Assembly: GCA_033961575.1 (NCBI GenBank)
Contig: CM066733.1
Span: forward strand, 140,232,421 to 140,296,420
Direction of reading: 5' to 3'
From: Aselliscus stoliczkanus
Lineage: Eukaryota > Chordata > Mammalia > Chiroptera > Hipposideridae
Length of the DNA: 64,000 bases
In this document: piece by piece, positions 23,025-34,648 of the stretch
How positions within the stretch are numbered: the stretch's first letter is position 1
Layout: every line of letters begins with the position of its first letter
Made by a program: the position numbers and the translations under genes
Notes under the pieces: model-generated
What the model saw: the letters and a program-made list of their open reading frames with translations, nothing else
Told to the model about the DNA's origin: nothing
Database searches by the model: none

Positions 23025-23032
23025 CTACCTCA
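23025..23032 (+). promoter_or_regulatory. let-7 8mer seed match in UTRN 3'UTR
   Basis: The octamer CTACCTCA is the exact 8mer complement to the let-7 family seed with the A opposite position 1. Repression of utrophin by let-7c has been reported; whether this is the orthologous site cannot be decided without an alignment. Confidence 0.55.
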
Positions 23033-23315
23033 AATCCATCTTCATCCATCGTGTTGGAAATAGCTTTATGCTGCTACAGTCTGCAAAATCTAGAGCTTTT
23101 ATCAGGCCACATCATACCCAAGAAAATTACCTATTTAAAGAAGACAGAAATTCCCTGAACTCTGAACTACAAGTTGTAGATTTGGTGTCTTCCTTGTTCT
23201 TACTTTGAAACATTATGTATTAATTTTTTTCTGCCTGTAATTGTGTGCAACACGTCCTCTATCTGCTATTAAGGAAAAACTACACAAAACACTACATTGT
23301 AACCTTCTGTGTAAT

Positions 23316-23321
23316 AATAAA
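23316..23321 (+). promoter_or_regulatory. UTRN: UTRN polyadenylation signal AATAAA
   Basis: A canonical hexamer lies at the expected distance from the stop codon, with an A-rich cleavage neighbourhood about 20 bp downstream (near 23340) and T/G-containing sequence after it (AGTATGTAGTTCTTTTG). A further AATAAA in CCTGAATAAAATTAAT near 23441 could serve as a distal alternative. Confidence 0.7.
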
Positions 23322-23606
23322 TTAAAAGAAATACATTGCAGTAACAGCAAGGGAAATAAGTATGTAGTTCTTTTGAAATACGTGGTAAAGAACTAATCAT
23401 AGACTATCATCTAATCTGGTTACATGTATTTTTCATCCTGAATAAAATTAATTTTAACACAAGATGACTTTGATACTCTTCAGCTGTGTTCACTGATAGA
23501 CTACATTTATGAAAATAAAATATAAAGAGAGCTTATATCCTGATAAATCTATATATATATATATTTTCCTACATTTTCTCTCATACACACTAATAGATTA
23601 TCTTTT

Positions 23607-23608
<2 letters not shown>

Positions 23609-23666
<58 letters not shown>
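23609..23666 (+). repeat. (CT)n microsatellite
   Basis: About 29 uninterrupted CT units, just beyond the UTRN poly(A) site. Confidence 0.97.
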
Positions 23667-23671
<5 letters not shown>

Positions 23672-26600
23672 TCTCTGTTACTCTCTTTTCTCTTATATAT
23701 ATAACTCTCAATTTCCTTTACAGATACAAGACTTTATTAGTAGGGAAAAAATGTTGGCTGTTGAAAGCATGTACATGAAGCCTATTGATCTTTTGTTTTA
23801 ATAGCAGGTGCTGCTAATAAGTAGTCGATTGCCCTTTGAAATCTTTTAGATTTATGCTCTTAAATAATATGCTGTTTATATGTGTACTGGATTTTAACCA
23901 CTCTAGTAGTTAAGTTTAATCCATCTCTAAAGCCATCCCATGGGAGGTAATGTTAAAAGTCATATTACTTGATTATTAAGGTAAAAGCTATCTATGAAAT
24001 AGAAAAATCCCAAAACATATAATTTATTAAAATAAAGAAAACTGATAACATTGTAAAGAACATACATTTTAAAATCCTGTTCTACCCTAAAGTAATATTC
24101 ATATCAAGCATTCCTGAGGAAACAATTGCTGATTTCTGGCAACCTCCTGCTGAATAGGTAGTTGAAAATGGAAGTGAGAACAAATGAAAGCTTTGATTTT
24201 TATTAACTCTTCAGGTTATTTCTATCAGTGAGATTGTGTGTGTGTATTATTTTAAGAATGTAGTTTGCTTTTGGATATCGCCCCTCCCACACACACACAC
24301 ACCACCACCACCATCATTCTCCTGTTTCAGTAGGCCAACTTTTTCAGAGGTCTTTCTTAATTCATTAGTTGGGAATGTAATGAAAATAGAGTAACACACC
24401 ACTAACACCACACCATCTAACACTGTAAGTAAGGTTCAAAAGCTTCATTAACATAAACATCAGTTTGTGATTTTTGTAAGGTTGATTGTGTGATAAGAGT
24501 AAGTCTGTGATGGAGGCCAGGAGCCAATCACAATCACATTATAGTCACTACCTCTGGTATTAGTTCTGTATTGCCACAATGATGCAGCATGGCAACCATA
24601 ACACCTCAGTAATAAGTATTTAGCCCACGGGATGTGAGGTTCACGTGATCTGGGCAAGACTCTTCTATCCCAGCTAGACTTGCTCACATGTGTGGGGTTG
24701 ACCAGCTGTTGAATGCTGTGGGATGGCTAAACTGGGATGACTGGGGCAACTCTGCTGGATTCTTTCATTCACTAGCAAGCTAATTGGGTATTCTCAAGCT
24801 ATAGCAGAAGTATGGGCATGCAAATGGAGGGCTTTGCTGAGATCCAGCACACCATCACTTCTACTGAATTCTGTTGGTCAAAGCCCATTACAAGGCTAGG
24901 TATGGAGACTAGATTCCACCTCTTTTGTGGGAGGAACTATAGACTCACAGGATATAGCGACAGAGAGGGGCCCTCAGGTTTCACCATGTAAACTTGAAGT
25001 AGGCAAAGCAGAGGGCTTTGATCTGAATGTTTCCCTGGGCATCATGCTCACTGCCTCAACGGACTATCGTTTAAAACAAAGGTCAAGAAGATGAGCCCTT
25101 TCACCGCAGACTAATCCAATTTCAGAAAGAAACAGATAGGGAAATGTACCATGTGTCTGCCCCAAATCCTCTGAGAAGATGACCTCAGGACAGATAATAA
25201 AATTAGAAAAAATAAAAACAAGAAAGAAAACAAACCTAGATAAGAAATGGAATAAAGGGGGTATTATTATAAAAGGCACAGAAGAAATGTGTTCAATTTG
25301 AATTGTTAATTTTCAGCTGGAAGAACAATATATAGAAGGTTCTTCACTTTTATGAAATAAGTAGGCATGTGTGATATCATGCCCCTGCCAAACATTTGTT
25401 TAGAAACATGCAATTTCTTTGCACTTTGTATAAACTCACCAACTAGGTACTAATCCCTCATTTTGAAGGTAGTTTTCATATTTTGTAATATTTGCAGTGT
25501 ATGCTTGGGTTCAGATATTCTATTACAGGCAGCTTATTTTTTGATACTGCTTTAAATTTCATATGTGGGTAATTAGGAAAAGTTAATTGACATTTTGCCC
25601 TCAGCTAGCTCTGTCTTCAGTCCAGAAAGCACAAATTCTGAATTTATACTTAAATGAGAAGAATTCCTAGGCTTCTATAGGATGCAATTACAGTTAGTTA
25701 ATCATACTACTTATTTTAGATCATTTTTCAGAAGAATGAAAATATTGATTTTTTAAAATTTTTACTGAAATCAATTATTTTTTAAAAATTTAGATAGAAT
25801 AAAATGACACTGTAAAACTATCGGAAAGAACTGAGTCATTGTCATGTATACCTGACCCAAGTGAGCCTATCAAAATCTAGAACAGTCTTATTCATTATAT
25901 TCCAAATCTCATGAGCTGCATTTACCCCGTGGGAAACCTTGGACAACTACATATGCTGCTCAGGATGTCTGCGAGGATGATTTTAAAAGCTCACCCCTGC
26001 CCCACACTATCCTGTTTCCTGTTCTCCTCTCCCCACGTCTACCTGCACTAAGCAGGTTTATTTTGTCAATGATGCCTAATATAAATGCTGCTTAGCACAA
26101 AACAAAACGTATGCTAGATACCATATCCCCAAAATGTCAATTATGAGTTAATAAAATTTGAAAGGTGGACAGAATCTTATGATTAACTGGAGGATGTTAA
26201 CCATGGATTAAAAACCTGCTTTGACTTGGCTGTAACTGCATGGAAAACAAAATCTCCAAGTGCCTGGGATGTGCAAAGCAGTTTGTTGCCAAAAACAGCG
26301 AGAGAACAAACCCCTCCTGGGCGGAGTTGCTAATCTGATGGATGAGCCCAACAATAGGCAAGTGGTTACAGCAACAGTGATGGGAGCTGGAAGGAGGGGT
26401 AATAGGTCCCTGTAAGGATGTAGAGTACATTCTAGATCCCCTCAAGATGTGTACCCAAATGTAGGGATGCAGTTCAAGAAAAAAATATGAAATGAACTAC
26501 CACCTATCCCCAAAACATCACTGTGCTATTTCAGTGTGCTTGCTGCAGATGGTAAGAGCCCTAAGAAGACATCAGAGTGGTCACTTAACATGCGGTGCGT

Positions 26601-26745
26601 GTAGCAGTATTTCCCCAATAAAAGAATTCCCTGGTTAAATAGTTTTGAGCAATACTGCATGCTCTAATGTCCTTAGAGATTCACAATGCACATGAATATA
26701 TCAAAAGCTTTGAGAAGTTAAGCAACCTGTCTAACTGTATATCAC

Positions 26746-26811
26746 TTTGCGTTTCTAAAGCATTTAACCACAGAACTCTTTGCATTTCTAAAGCATTTAA
26801 CCACAGAACAC
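26746..26811 (+). repeat. 33-bp tandem duplication
   Basis: TTTCTAAAGCATTTAACCAC and its flank occur twice with a 33-bp period and about one mismatch (GCG versus GCA). Confidence 0.85.
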
Positions 26812-27998
26812 ATCCTTCAGTGTACACGTCAGATGCTAAATTAATGCCATAAGTTTTAATTTTGCAGATATATAGAGGTAGTAATCCCATGAAGTCCAGA
26901 AAAATGAAAAATGAATAGTAAAACACCAGTATTAATTCAAGATTTTGAAATGGAAAATAATTTTGCGTGCCAACCAATATATTCCTGTCATTAACAAGAT
27001 ATGCTAAAACGGGTCAGAATCAAGACAGTTTGCCCTCAGCTTAGCTTTGTCCTTGGTTCAGAAAACATCTCTTAAAGAAAAATGATTCCTAGTTCTAAAA
27101 ATCCATGTCTTTCTAGATGAACCATGCACAGCAGGCACTACTAAACCAAACAAGAATTACAAAAACAACAGGATCTGGAAGTGACTGCAGTATCCAAAAT
27201 TGGTTCCTGAGATCCCAGTTGTTTTTAATTATTTCCTTAATTAATAATGGAAATTCCTGGTTTCTGCTAAAACTTAAAACCATTATGTAATCAGAATGTG
27301 ACTTCCATGTAATAAATTGAGCAATAAATACCATTCAGTCTCTATCCTCCAAAAGACCTTTTGTTTTGAGATATGACTTCTTTGCATTCAGGTAAAAACT
27401 CTGTCATATATCCTTCTAGATCTATTCATAAGATTTATATATATAAAGTAAAATAATGCTCTAGATTGTCATAACCTGTTTGAATTATTTTCTAAATCTA
27501 TTTCTCTAGTGTATTGAGCAAAATGCACTGATTATTAAATTCATTTCCCACATTTGATTGATAACAAAAAGAGGCATCCTAGAAAGCATGTATTAGAAAT
27601 GTGCACTGTGAATATGAATGGATCCTCTTGAGATTTGTTATCAAGGATCAGTATTCTTAGGTTGTATATCTATAAATAAATTGTTAAGTGGGGCTCCTGA
27701 GTGGGGACAGTTTAGGACCAAACCCATGAATAATGGGGAACAGAGTATATGCCACTGCAAGTGGCCTAGCCTCAGAAACTAATTATTTAATTAATTTAAT
27801 CTTAACTGGGGTTTTTTTGTGAGGTTAAACATAACTAGGTGTTAGAGCGTAAATTGTCCTTGTATCACCTCCCTCAGAATCACCTGGAGTCTGATTAGAT
27901 CCTTCTCAGACCTACTGCATATGATGAATCTCTACAGGTCATGCTTAGGAATCTCCATTAAACATGCCTGCCAGTTCCCCAAGCACCAAACAACCTGT

Positions 27999-28844
27999 TG
28001 ATAAGACAAAGCTGAGTGTAATTGTAAAGCACTAAGGGAGAGCACTGCTTGACAGAGAGTTTGTAGCATCTCAGAGGGGAAAGGACTTGAATACAATTGC
28101 TGCAGGAGGATGATATAATGGTCTAGGATTGCTGGGCATGGCAAGGTGAAGGTTTTGAGGCAAAGGTTTTAAAGAATTTGGGGGAATCCAATTGTTTGAT
28201 GCTGTCTATTGAATAATCAAACTGTTTGGTGTTCATATAAATGGGTTTTCAGGAAGCTTCTGGAATGCACATTGAAGTTATAATGAAGTCATGATGATGA
28301 AGACAGAGGAATACTAAAGCTATGTTAGAGAAGACAATGAACTTCTAAAGTCATGACAGTGTAGACAAAGTTGAGTGGGCATAGATGCTTCTCGGCTGCT
28401 TCCACCTGAGCTGAAGGATAGACCATTCATATCTGGGAGCAGGATCAAGCCATAATAACTTCACTACAATTTGAGGTATCACAATCATGTATCATGTTTC
28501 CAAGACTGTTCTTTGACTGCCGGAAATGTCAGGTTTTCCAGTTCTTTTTGTTGAATAATTATTGCTTGGTTCATTAGATGGGACAGCAGCTACACACAGT
28601 ATGCAAAACTCAGCAGATTACAGAACTGAACCCAGACAAAGAGCAAGAGGTTTATACTCAGAGTTTGCAGTCCACTTAACCAGGAACCACAAGTACCCAA
28701 ACTAAACCAACAGAGTAAATAGATCTCATCAACCAGAATAGGGGGTTGTTAGCAAAAGTCTCTGACTTCATAATTTCTTTGTTCCCTGATCTTCCTAGCA
28801 CTATTTTAGCTAGCAGAGAGGTCTGGAGGGATGTAATCACAACA
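27999..28844 (-). repeat. Putative 3' LTR of the endogenous retrovirus
   Basis: Read on the - strand it starts TGTTGTGATTACATCCCTCC next to the purine tract and finishes CTCAGCTTTGTCTTATCA, giving TG...CA ends. Its 27999-28395 part aligns with 33421-33890. The outer ~450 bp has no counterpart in the right-hand copy, so the full-length boundary rests on the TG end and the purine tract only. Confidence 0.5.
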
Positions 28845-28911
28845 TTCTTCCCCTAAACTATCACCTGTTCCCTTTGAGAGGTTCGTATTATGTTTTTGTT
28901 TTGTTTTGTTT

Positions 28912-29018
28912 TGTTTTATAGAGGGCAGTGTCACTGGCCCTCATATGTGGGATCCGAACCAGGGACGCTGGCATCCCAAGCCAGCTCTTAACCACCATGC
29001 CACTCGGCCAGCCCTTGT
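28912..29018 (-). mobile_element. Short tRNA-derived SINE nested in the retrovirus
   Basis: The - strand reads GGGCTGGCCGAGTGGCATGG, then TTAAGAGCTGGCTTGGGATG and a CACTGCCCTCTATAAAACA tail, preceded on the + strand by a (TTTTG)n run. Flanks carry imperfect CGTATTATGT / TGTATTATCT repeats. It is more diverged than the copies at 1111 and 59949. Confidence 0.8.
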
Positions 29019-29749
29019 GTATTATCTTGAAATCAACTCTGTTCTGAACCACCTAATATTTCCTTGTTTCAGTAGTAAGATATATCCTATCAGCAACCAA
29101 AACTAAGTGTTGATTTTCTAAAGGAGTTTCTAGCAAATCTATTCAAGGTATGATAGATAGTTTGCAGAGTTTAAGCAGTTGTAGGTGCCCCCTTCTTAAA
29201 GATAATGGAGCAAAAGTAGAAGGATTCAAAACATTACAATGATGCAAGGGAGAAAATAATAGGATTTCCTAGAAGGTAAGTTTACCTGCAGAGAGGTGTT
29301 TATTTTCAGTGAGCAATGAAGAATGTGCAACATGAGGGGCTGCCAAGTTTAACGGAGACCCTCAATACGAAGTCAACTGAACCTCCTCTAGTTTAGCTGT
29401 TGTGACCAGTGTCCTTAACAAGATGAGTAGACTTTTGTCACTAGTACAACAGAGAAACTGTAGTAAGCTATTGGTCTCTGATGAGTCACAAGAAGTTGAT
29501 TCAGAACACCCCAGGTTGTTCAAATCTCTCTTATTACATATAAATAGACAAACATGATAATTAGGTAGGCCCAGAAAGTGAGGTTTTAGAAGAGTTCATT
29601 TTAACTCATGAGAGGAGGATGTGGTTGAGTCGTACAGTGATGTGGAGATTCAGAAAAGCTCAGAGCTGCAGTAGCCAGGGAGATCCAGGAGTTCTCTTAA
29701 TTGTCTCTCAGGTACTGACCTGGGAAAGTTTTAAAAGGCCAAGTCTGTT

Positions 29750-30180
29750 AAGGGAAAGGAATTTACCTCTTTGGAATAAGTCATGTTCTAGGTAATGAAC
29801 TTTGCTTTGACAAAATTGTAACTCCTTTGGAAACCTTATGCCCTTCCTGAGCTAAAAGTGGAAGCAGATAGATGGAATCAATCTTAGAGCTCACCTTATC
29901 TTAAGAACACAACAAAAGGTCATCCACATATTGGATAAAAATAATCACAAGGAAATTTAGGTCCTTGAGGTTTGGTCGAAGACTTGTAAAAAGTAAGAGA
30001 GTGTTGCAACAATATTTTGGGCTGTAACGGTATAGGTATATTGTTGATTTTTCTAGGAGAAGGCAAATAAGTATTGATTATTTTGACTTAAAGGAGCACT
30101 AAAACAAACAGAACACAGATTTACTATGGTAACATTGTAGGCTCAGGAGTCACCAAAAAGAGAAAAACATCTGAGTTTGG
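29750..30180 (-). pseudogene. Retroviral pol (reverse transcriptase) remnant
   Basis: The - strand shows reverse-transcriptase blocks in the usual order: a hydrophobic block around 30090-30000, the YVDD active-site core at 29930-29919, then a downstream block near 29860-29800 of the kind preceding the connection domain. Stops and frame changes interrupt it. Only the identity of the remnant is claimed. Confidence 0.7.
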
Positions 30181-31126
30181 TACTACCAGGAAGCAGAGAA
30201 TAAGTATGTCCCAGACAAAAGACATACCCCATCCCCTCAGGTGTTAACAGGTGCTTCAGGGGATGCTACAAGGTGTGATGAGTCCTTCATTAGACTTTGG
30301 ATGTTGGTTGTGGTCTGTCTTTAAGTCTAATGAAGAGGCTCTTGTGAAAGCATGAGTTGGCTTTTAGATGGGGCCATCTCAACCTTGATGGGCCCAGCCC
30401 CACTTATGCTACCTTTATCAATAGAATATTTTGTCCACAAGAAGTCAGGTGTCTCCCTGAGATCTGCAGTGTGGGCTTGATCTAGATACATGCACATTGG
30501 TAAGTCACTGTCCAAATTAGCTATACCATTATGATGAACAGCAGCCCTCAGGGATTTCAAGAAAAGAACTATTAGCATATTTAGTCTGGCAATTCAATTT
30601 GCACAGTAAACCCCTCCCTATGAAGTTAGCAGGTTTGTGTGTTCATTAAAGAGGAAAATATGTTCCTTGATTAAAGATCCAAGAGTGACAGTTATGAACT
30701 GGGATGGAGAGAGTGTCTGAGGAATATTAAGAAACACCCCCCACCTGAGTGTTCTATTCTAATAGTTCACTCCAAAAGTGAGGTTGTAAAAAAGTGGAAG
30801 AGTTGCAGCACCTATACCAGTGCAAAATTTGCAAGGTTTCCCTTTAATATTTGGAGAAACTTCTCCTTGCTAGTTTAAGGCTAAAATAGGAAATTGGGTG
30901 CTCAGTTTCCCCTTGGAACACCATGACTCACTTTATTATTATTTTTTTCTACAGTTTCTTGATTAACACAAGATAATTCTTTTCCCAATGAATTTCTATT
31001 GATAGCAACTAGTCATGTTTTCATCATAAAACTGTTTTTTCCCATATAGAATTACTAGGGTGCGAGCATCTAGCTGTTTTTTGGTTTTGTTTTCTATAAA
31101 GCCATGACTTTATCCTGAGTCTTGCT

Positions 31127-32448
31127 CTTTTTTTTCCAAGTTTTATTGAGAAATAATTGACATACTTCATCTTATAAGTTTAAGGCATACAGCATGATGG
31201 TTTGATTCACAGATATTGCAAAATGGTTACCACAGTAGGTTGAACTAACATCTATCTTGTCATGTAGATAACAATAAAAATAAATAAAAGAAAACGGGAA
31301 AAAAAGAATTTCTCATTGTGATGAGAACTCATAGGATTTACTCTATTAACAACTTTCTTATATATATCATACTGCAGTGTTAGTAGCTATAGTACCAAGT
31401 GTGGGGTAACTGCAAAAAGCCAGGACACTCTCAGACCTGCTGCCAAATGCCAGCTTCCTTAAGGTTCAGCCACTAATAAAGCCTCATGTGGGCATGAGTT
31501 GGATAGGGTGGGGTTTCAGGGAGTCACAGGAGTGGAAAGAGTTGTGGCCTCCAGATTAATGTAGATTCTGATTTGGTGCCAGTGCTAAGCCTGGAGCTAC
31601 TCAGCAAAAGTCTCAGAGCACACGAAGGCCATTCACTGCCTGCTTGGGGCCCATGTACTCCAATAGTTTTCCAATAAACAGTGTGATGCAGTGGGGCTAG
31701 CTGCTTCCTGAGAAAGTGATTCAGCATTAGGGCAATTAGGTGGGGCAGGATCCCAGTGGAGTCAGCAGGGTGGCGCAGCAGAGCTTACCAGACCAATCAG
31801 ATGCAGATTTAGCCCTGTGAGGGAGGACTCAACACAGAAAAGATGGCTCCCACCTGCTGCCTGCAAGGGGGAACTCCACGTGAAAATGGGTACTGTCCTC
31901 CAACTCTCAGCTTACAGCCACACACCTCAGTCTGCACCCTGTATGCCTCTGACGCCCTCTGAGCCATAGTCTCTACACAGGAGCCCAGGGTGAGTGCCTG
32001 CGAGTGAAAGAATCTGTGTGCCAGCCCATTAAGAGGGAGTCTGCCTTTCCCACAGCCTCTGTTCCACCTGGATGGTCAGAATCCCCACTGTTTTTCACAG
32101 CCAGATGCTGTGGGGGTCTCCTCTTCCTGACACTAGTACTTTGGACTGGGGGGTTTGATGTGGGCCTGTGATTCAGCATTGCTCTTCTATGTGGAACTTC
32201 TGTGACTGAAATATCCCTCCCAATTTTCATTCTCCACACGGGGGTTTGGGACCAGCTCTTTTCTCATCTCTGCTCCTCCTACCAATCTCAACATGGCTTC
32301 TTTATGTCCTTAGTTATAAAACTTCTGTTCAGCTAGAGTTCAGATGGTTCTCCAGGTTGATTTTTCTATAATTTAGTTGTAATTTTGAAGTGTTCACAAA
32401 AGGACCCAGGCACAGTGTTTACCAACTCTGCCATCTTGGATCTCTCTA
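31127..32448 (-). mobile_element. Internally deleted L1: 3' end joined to 5'UTR
   Basis: On the - strand the element ends at 31127 in poly(A), preceded by an L1 3'UTR (CATACAGCATGATGG and ATTGCAAAATGGTTACCACA on the + strand) up to about 31393. From about 31440 to 32448 the - strand is an L1 5'UTR, starting GAGATCCAAGATGGCAGAGT and containing ACTAAATTATAGAAAAATCA and GGTAGGAGGAGCAGAGATGA. Both ORFs (over 5 kb) are missing. It sits inside the endogenous retrovirus in the same orientation. Confidence 0.72.
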
Positions 32449-33420
32449 ATCTGAATTTCTTTTAGATAATTCATTATATCAATGAAATTTACAAACAATT
32501 GGAGGTTTGAAATATTGTTGTATTTTTGATTCTAAGATGACTCTCAAATGAACAATTTTGACTGTATCAAAAGTTCCCCCAAAGTGACCACTGTAATTCT
32601 AAATTACCCTTGGTGAATTTTGTCAATCAGAAAGCTAAGCTCATGATTAGGAGTTGTTGTATAAAAAAGGTGAGAACTAGATTTCTAGTCCCAATAGGAT
32701 GCCCATGTATAAATGGATGGAGTCAAACCCATAGGCATTTGGGGAAGTTAGTCAGAGGGGTGGTTTGTGTAGCTCATGGCTCAAGCCCACTAGCTTAATC
32801 AGGTCATCTCTAATTAATCACAGAAGATGGAAAAACTTGGAGAGATCTTTCTCAGAACTGGACTCCTATGGAAAAAAACAAATAGAAACTGAGGAAAGTT
32901 CTGTTAGGCTTGGGAAGTGACCAAGATGGCTTCCTTAAAGGATAAGTTCTGATATGAAATCTTCTGAACTTCTCAATTCCCATGGCCAGGTTTGATGAAG
33001 GGACTTATTGGGACCTCTGCTTGCCCTTTTTTCTATGAACTTTTTCCTTTGAGCAACCAAAAAGGACAGATAGAAACAAGTAATTGTACTAAGGCAGTTT
33101 ACACCAAGAATACTTTTTTTTCCCCCCGAATATGAACAGATAATTAAGAATTCCTAAAATGGGTTCCTTTTTTCCTATGAGTTAAACTCTAGCATTTTAG
33201 AAACTTATCACCAGGATTTTTGACTGAGTATGTTTAGGCTTGGGACAAATTTAAGAATTTGCATTTCTAACAAGTTCCCCTAAAAGGTCAAGGGAACTCA
33301 GAGTAGAAATGTCCTAGGCAAGGATCTTGAGCTACCATAGTGAGATCTAGATTGGATGTTGGTGGGAACTCCAAGATTGTCAATTGCTGAGTCCCTGAAA
33401 AAGAACACTAAAATAACTAT

Positions 33421-33890
33421 TGATAAGACAGAGCTGAGTTCATTTTTTACTGTGTGAGGAAGAGCACTGCCTGATAGACTCTTGAATGGAGATAGAAATG
33501 AGCTTTTGGAGTTTTGCTTAAGGTGGATCTTTCAATGCAGGTGTTTGATTAGGACTGGATAAGTGTCAGGATATAGTAGTTCACGATTTGTGGACACAGT
33601 AGGGAAAGGATTTTAAAGCAAGGATTTAAAAGAGCTGTGAGGAGTAAACAGATGTTTGATCCTATCTATTTAAGAGTTGAATAGTTTGATGTTCATTTAA
33701 ATGTTGCCTTGGGAAGTTTCTGGATTAAGCAATGGAGTTATTTGCAACCTTTATGTTCCTGGGCAAGAGATCTCAGAAGAGTAAAACCATATTAACAAAG
33801 ATGGTCGAATGCTACAGTTATGTTGATAAAGACAGCCTCATAGTAAAATCACATAAATAGTAAGCTGTGTGTGCATGCATAGATTTTGAA
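33421..33890 (-). repeat. Putative 5' LTR fragment of the endogenous retrovirus
   Basis: Shares TGATAAGACAGAGCTGAG, AAGAGCACTGCCTGATAGA, GATGTTCATTTAAATG and GGGAAGTTTCTGGA in order with the left copy. Similarity fades near 33890, so the distal (U3) part is absent. No confident primer-binding site could be read beside it. Confidence 0.5.
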
Positions 33891-34599
33891 GATATATTTT
33901 TACACTTCATCTCAGAGCATTGCATATACACAAAATATAAGTACTGTAAATTGATGGCATATGCAATTGTCATATTATTGATAAAAATGAACTATAAACT
34001 TAGCAACTCTGATGTTAAAATCATACAGGGAGCATGAAATTTATAGTGTTTAAATAATACATCTTCACCATTCCTTCATCTTGCACATCATAAAGGTTTA
34101 TCAAAAATTACATTGTAATTTTTATATTTTGAATCTGAGTCAGCTTTATGTCCAGTGTTAAGAAAGAATAGGTAATTTATTTTGCCAGTGGTGAAAGGTG
34201 GGTTAGGGGATGGGGAAGTTTTTCTTATTCGACCAACTCGAACAGAAACACAATGCACAAGTTTGATAGACTTACTTTTGGATATAAAGAATTTTGGTGA
34301 AGACAGTGGAAGCAGTGTTCTAACATATTTAAGAGAAATCTCATTAACCCTTAATCAAACAAGAAAATTGTTGTCAAGTTTTGGGGGGGAGAGAAAGATA
34401 TTTACTGATGAAGTTAAATCTTTAACACAGTATTAGATACTCCTTCTAAGCAATAGAGCCAAAACATTTAGGCTTAATTTCAGTTTGTGGTTATCAACGT
34501 GTTACTCCCGGAGCATCAGCACTTGCTTCACCAGGGAACTTATTGGAAATACAAATTCTTGGTTCCCATCAGATACCTACTGACTCAAAACTCTGGGAT
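33891..34599. other. Unassigned intergenic DNA
   Basis: AT-rich sequence between the retroviral remnant and the SINE at 34615. Nothing recognised; an 84-codon + frame at 34182-34436 lacks any known motif. Confidence 0.6.
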
Positions 34600-34614
34600 T
34601 CGGTCAAGCAATCT

Positions 34615-34617
34615 CTC

Positions 34618-34648
<31 letters not shown>

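Larger units (their letters stand above)
359..23341 (+). other. UTRN: UTRN (utrophin) gene, 3' portion
   Basis: Seven exons with GT-AG boundaries join at 359-424, 6904-7062, 7435-7675, 10925-11033, 12231-12323, 17069-17091 and 21424 onward. They give one open frame of about 232 residues ending in PQAM and a TGA. The order and sizes mirror dystrophin exons 73-79. Residues such as [30 protein letters not shown] and [15 protein letters not shown] are utrophin, not dystrophin. Utrophin is the large actin-binding cytoskeletal paralogue of dystrophin that links actin to the dystroglycan complex at neuromuscular junctions and other membranes. Only the extreme C-terminus lies here; the actin-binding, spectrin-repeat and ZZ regions lie upstream. 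The end coordinate is the inferred poly(A) site. Confidence 0.96.
21433..23341 (+). other. UTRN: UTRN 3' untranslated region
   Basis: About 1.9 kb between the TGA and the AATAAA signal, close to the roughly 2-kb 3'UTR known for mammalian utrophin. It is AU-rich with several ATTTA cores (for example in ATTTATTT near 22201) and a T run at 22141-22154. No interspersed repeat was recognised in it. It contains seed matches for let-7 and miR-1/206. Utrophin is known to be controlled post-transcriptionally through AU-rich and microRNA sites in this region; use of these particular copies is inference. The 3' boundary is inferred. Confidence 0.85.
23342..27998. other. Intergenic DNA downstream of UTRN
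   Basis: AT-rich, with a (CT)29 microsatellite at 23609-23666, a short CA/CCA run near 24290-24312 and a 33-bp tandem duplication at 26746-26811. No gene, and no well-defined transposable element recognised. Confidence 0.7.
27999..33890 (-). mobile_element. Decayed endogenous retrovirus (class I-like), - strand, with nested insertions
   Basis: Related direct repeats begin TGATAAGACAAAGCTGAG at 27999 and TGATAAGACAGAGCTGAG at 33421, about 5.4 kb apart, and stay alignable for about 400 bp; I read them as the 3' and 5' LTRs. Between them the - strand encodes a reverse-transcriptase remnant including the YVDD catalytic site at 29930-29919. A purine-rich tract (AGGGGAAGAA on the - strand) sits at 28854-28845. 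The provirus is interrupted by a SINE and an L1 and full of stops, so it is not coding. The YVDD form and neighbouring residues favour a gammaretrovirus-like class I element; the exact family is not determined. Confidence 0.72.
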
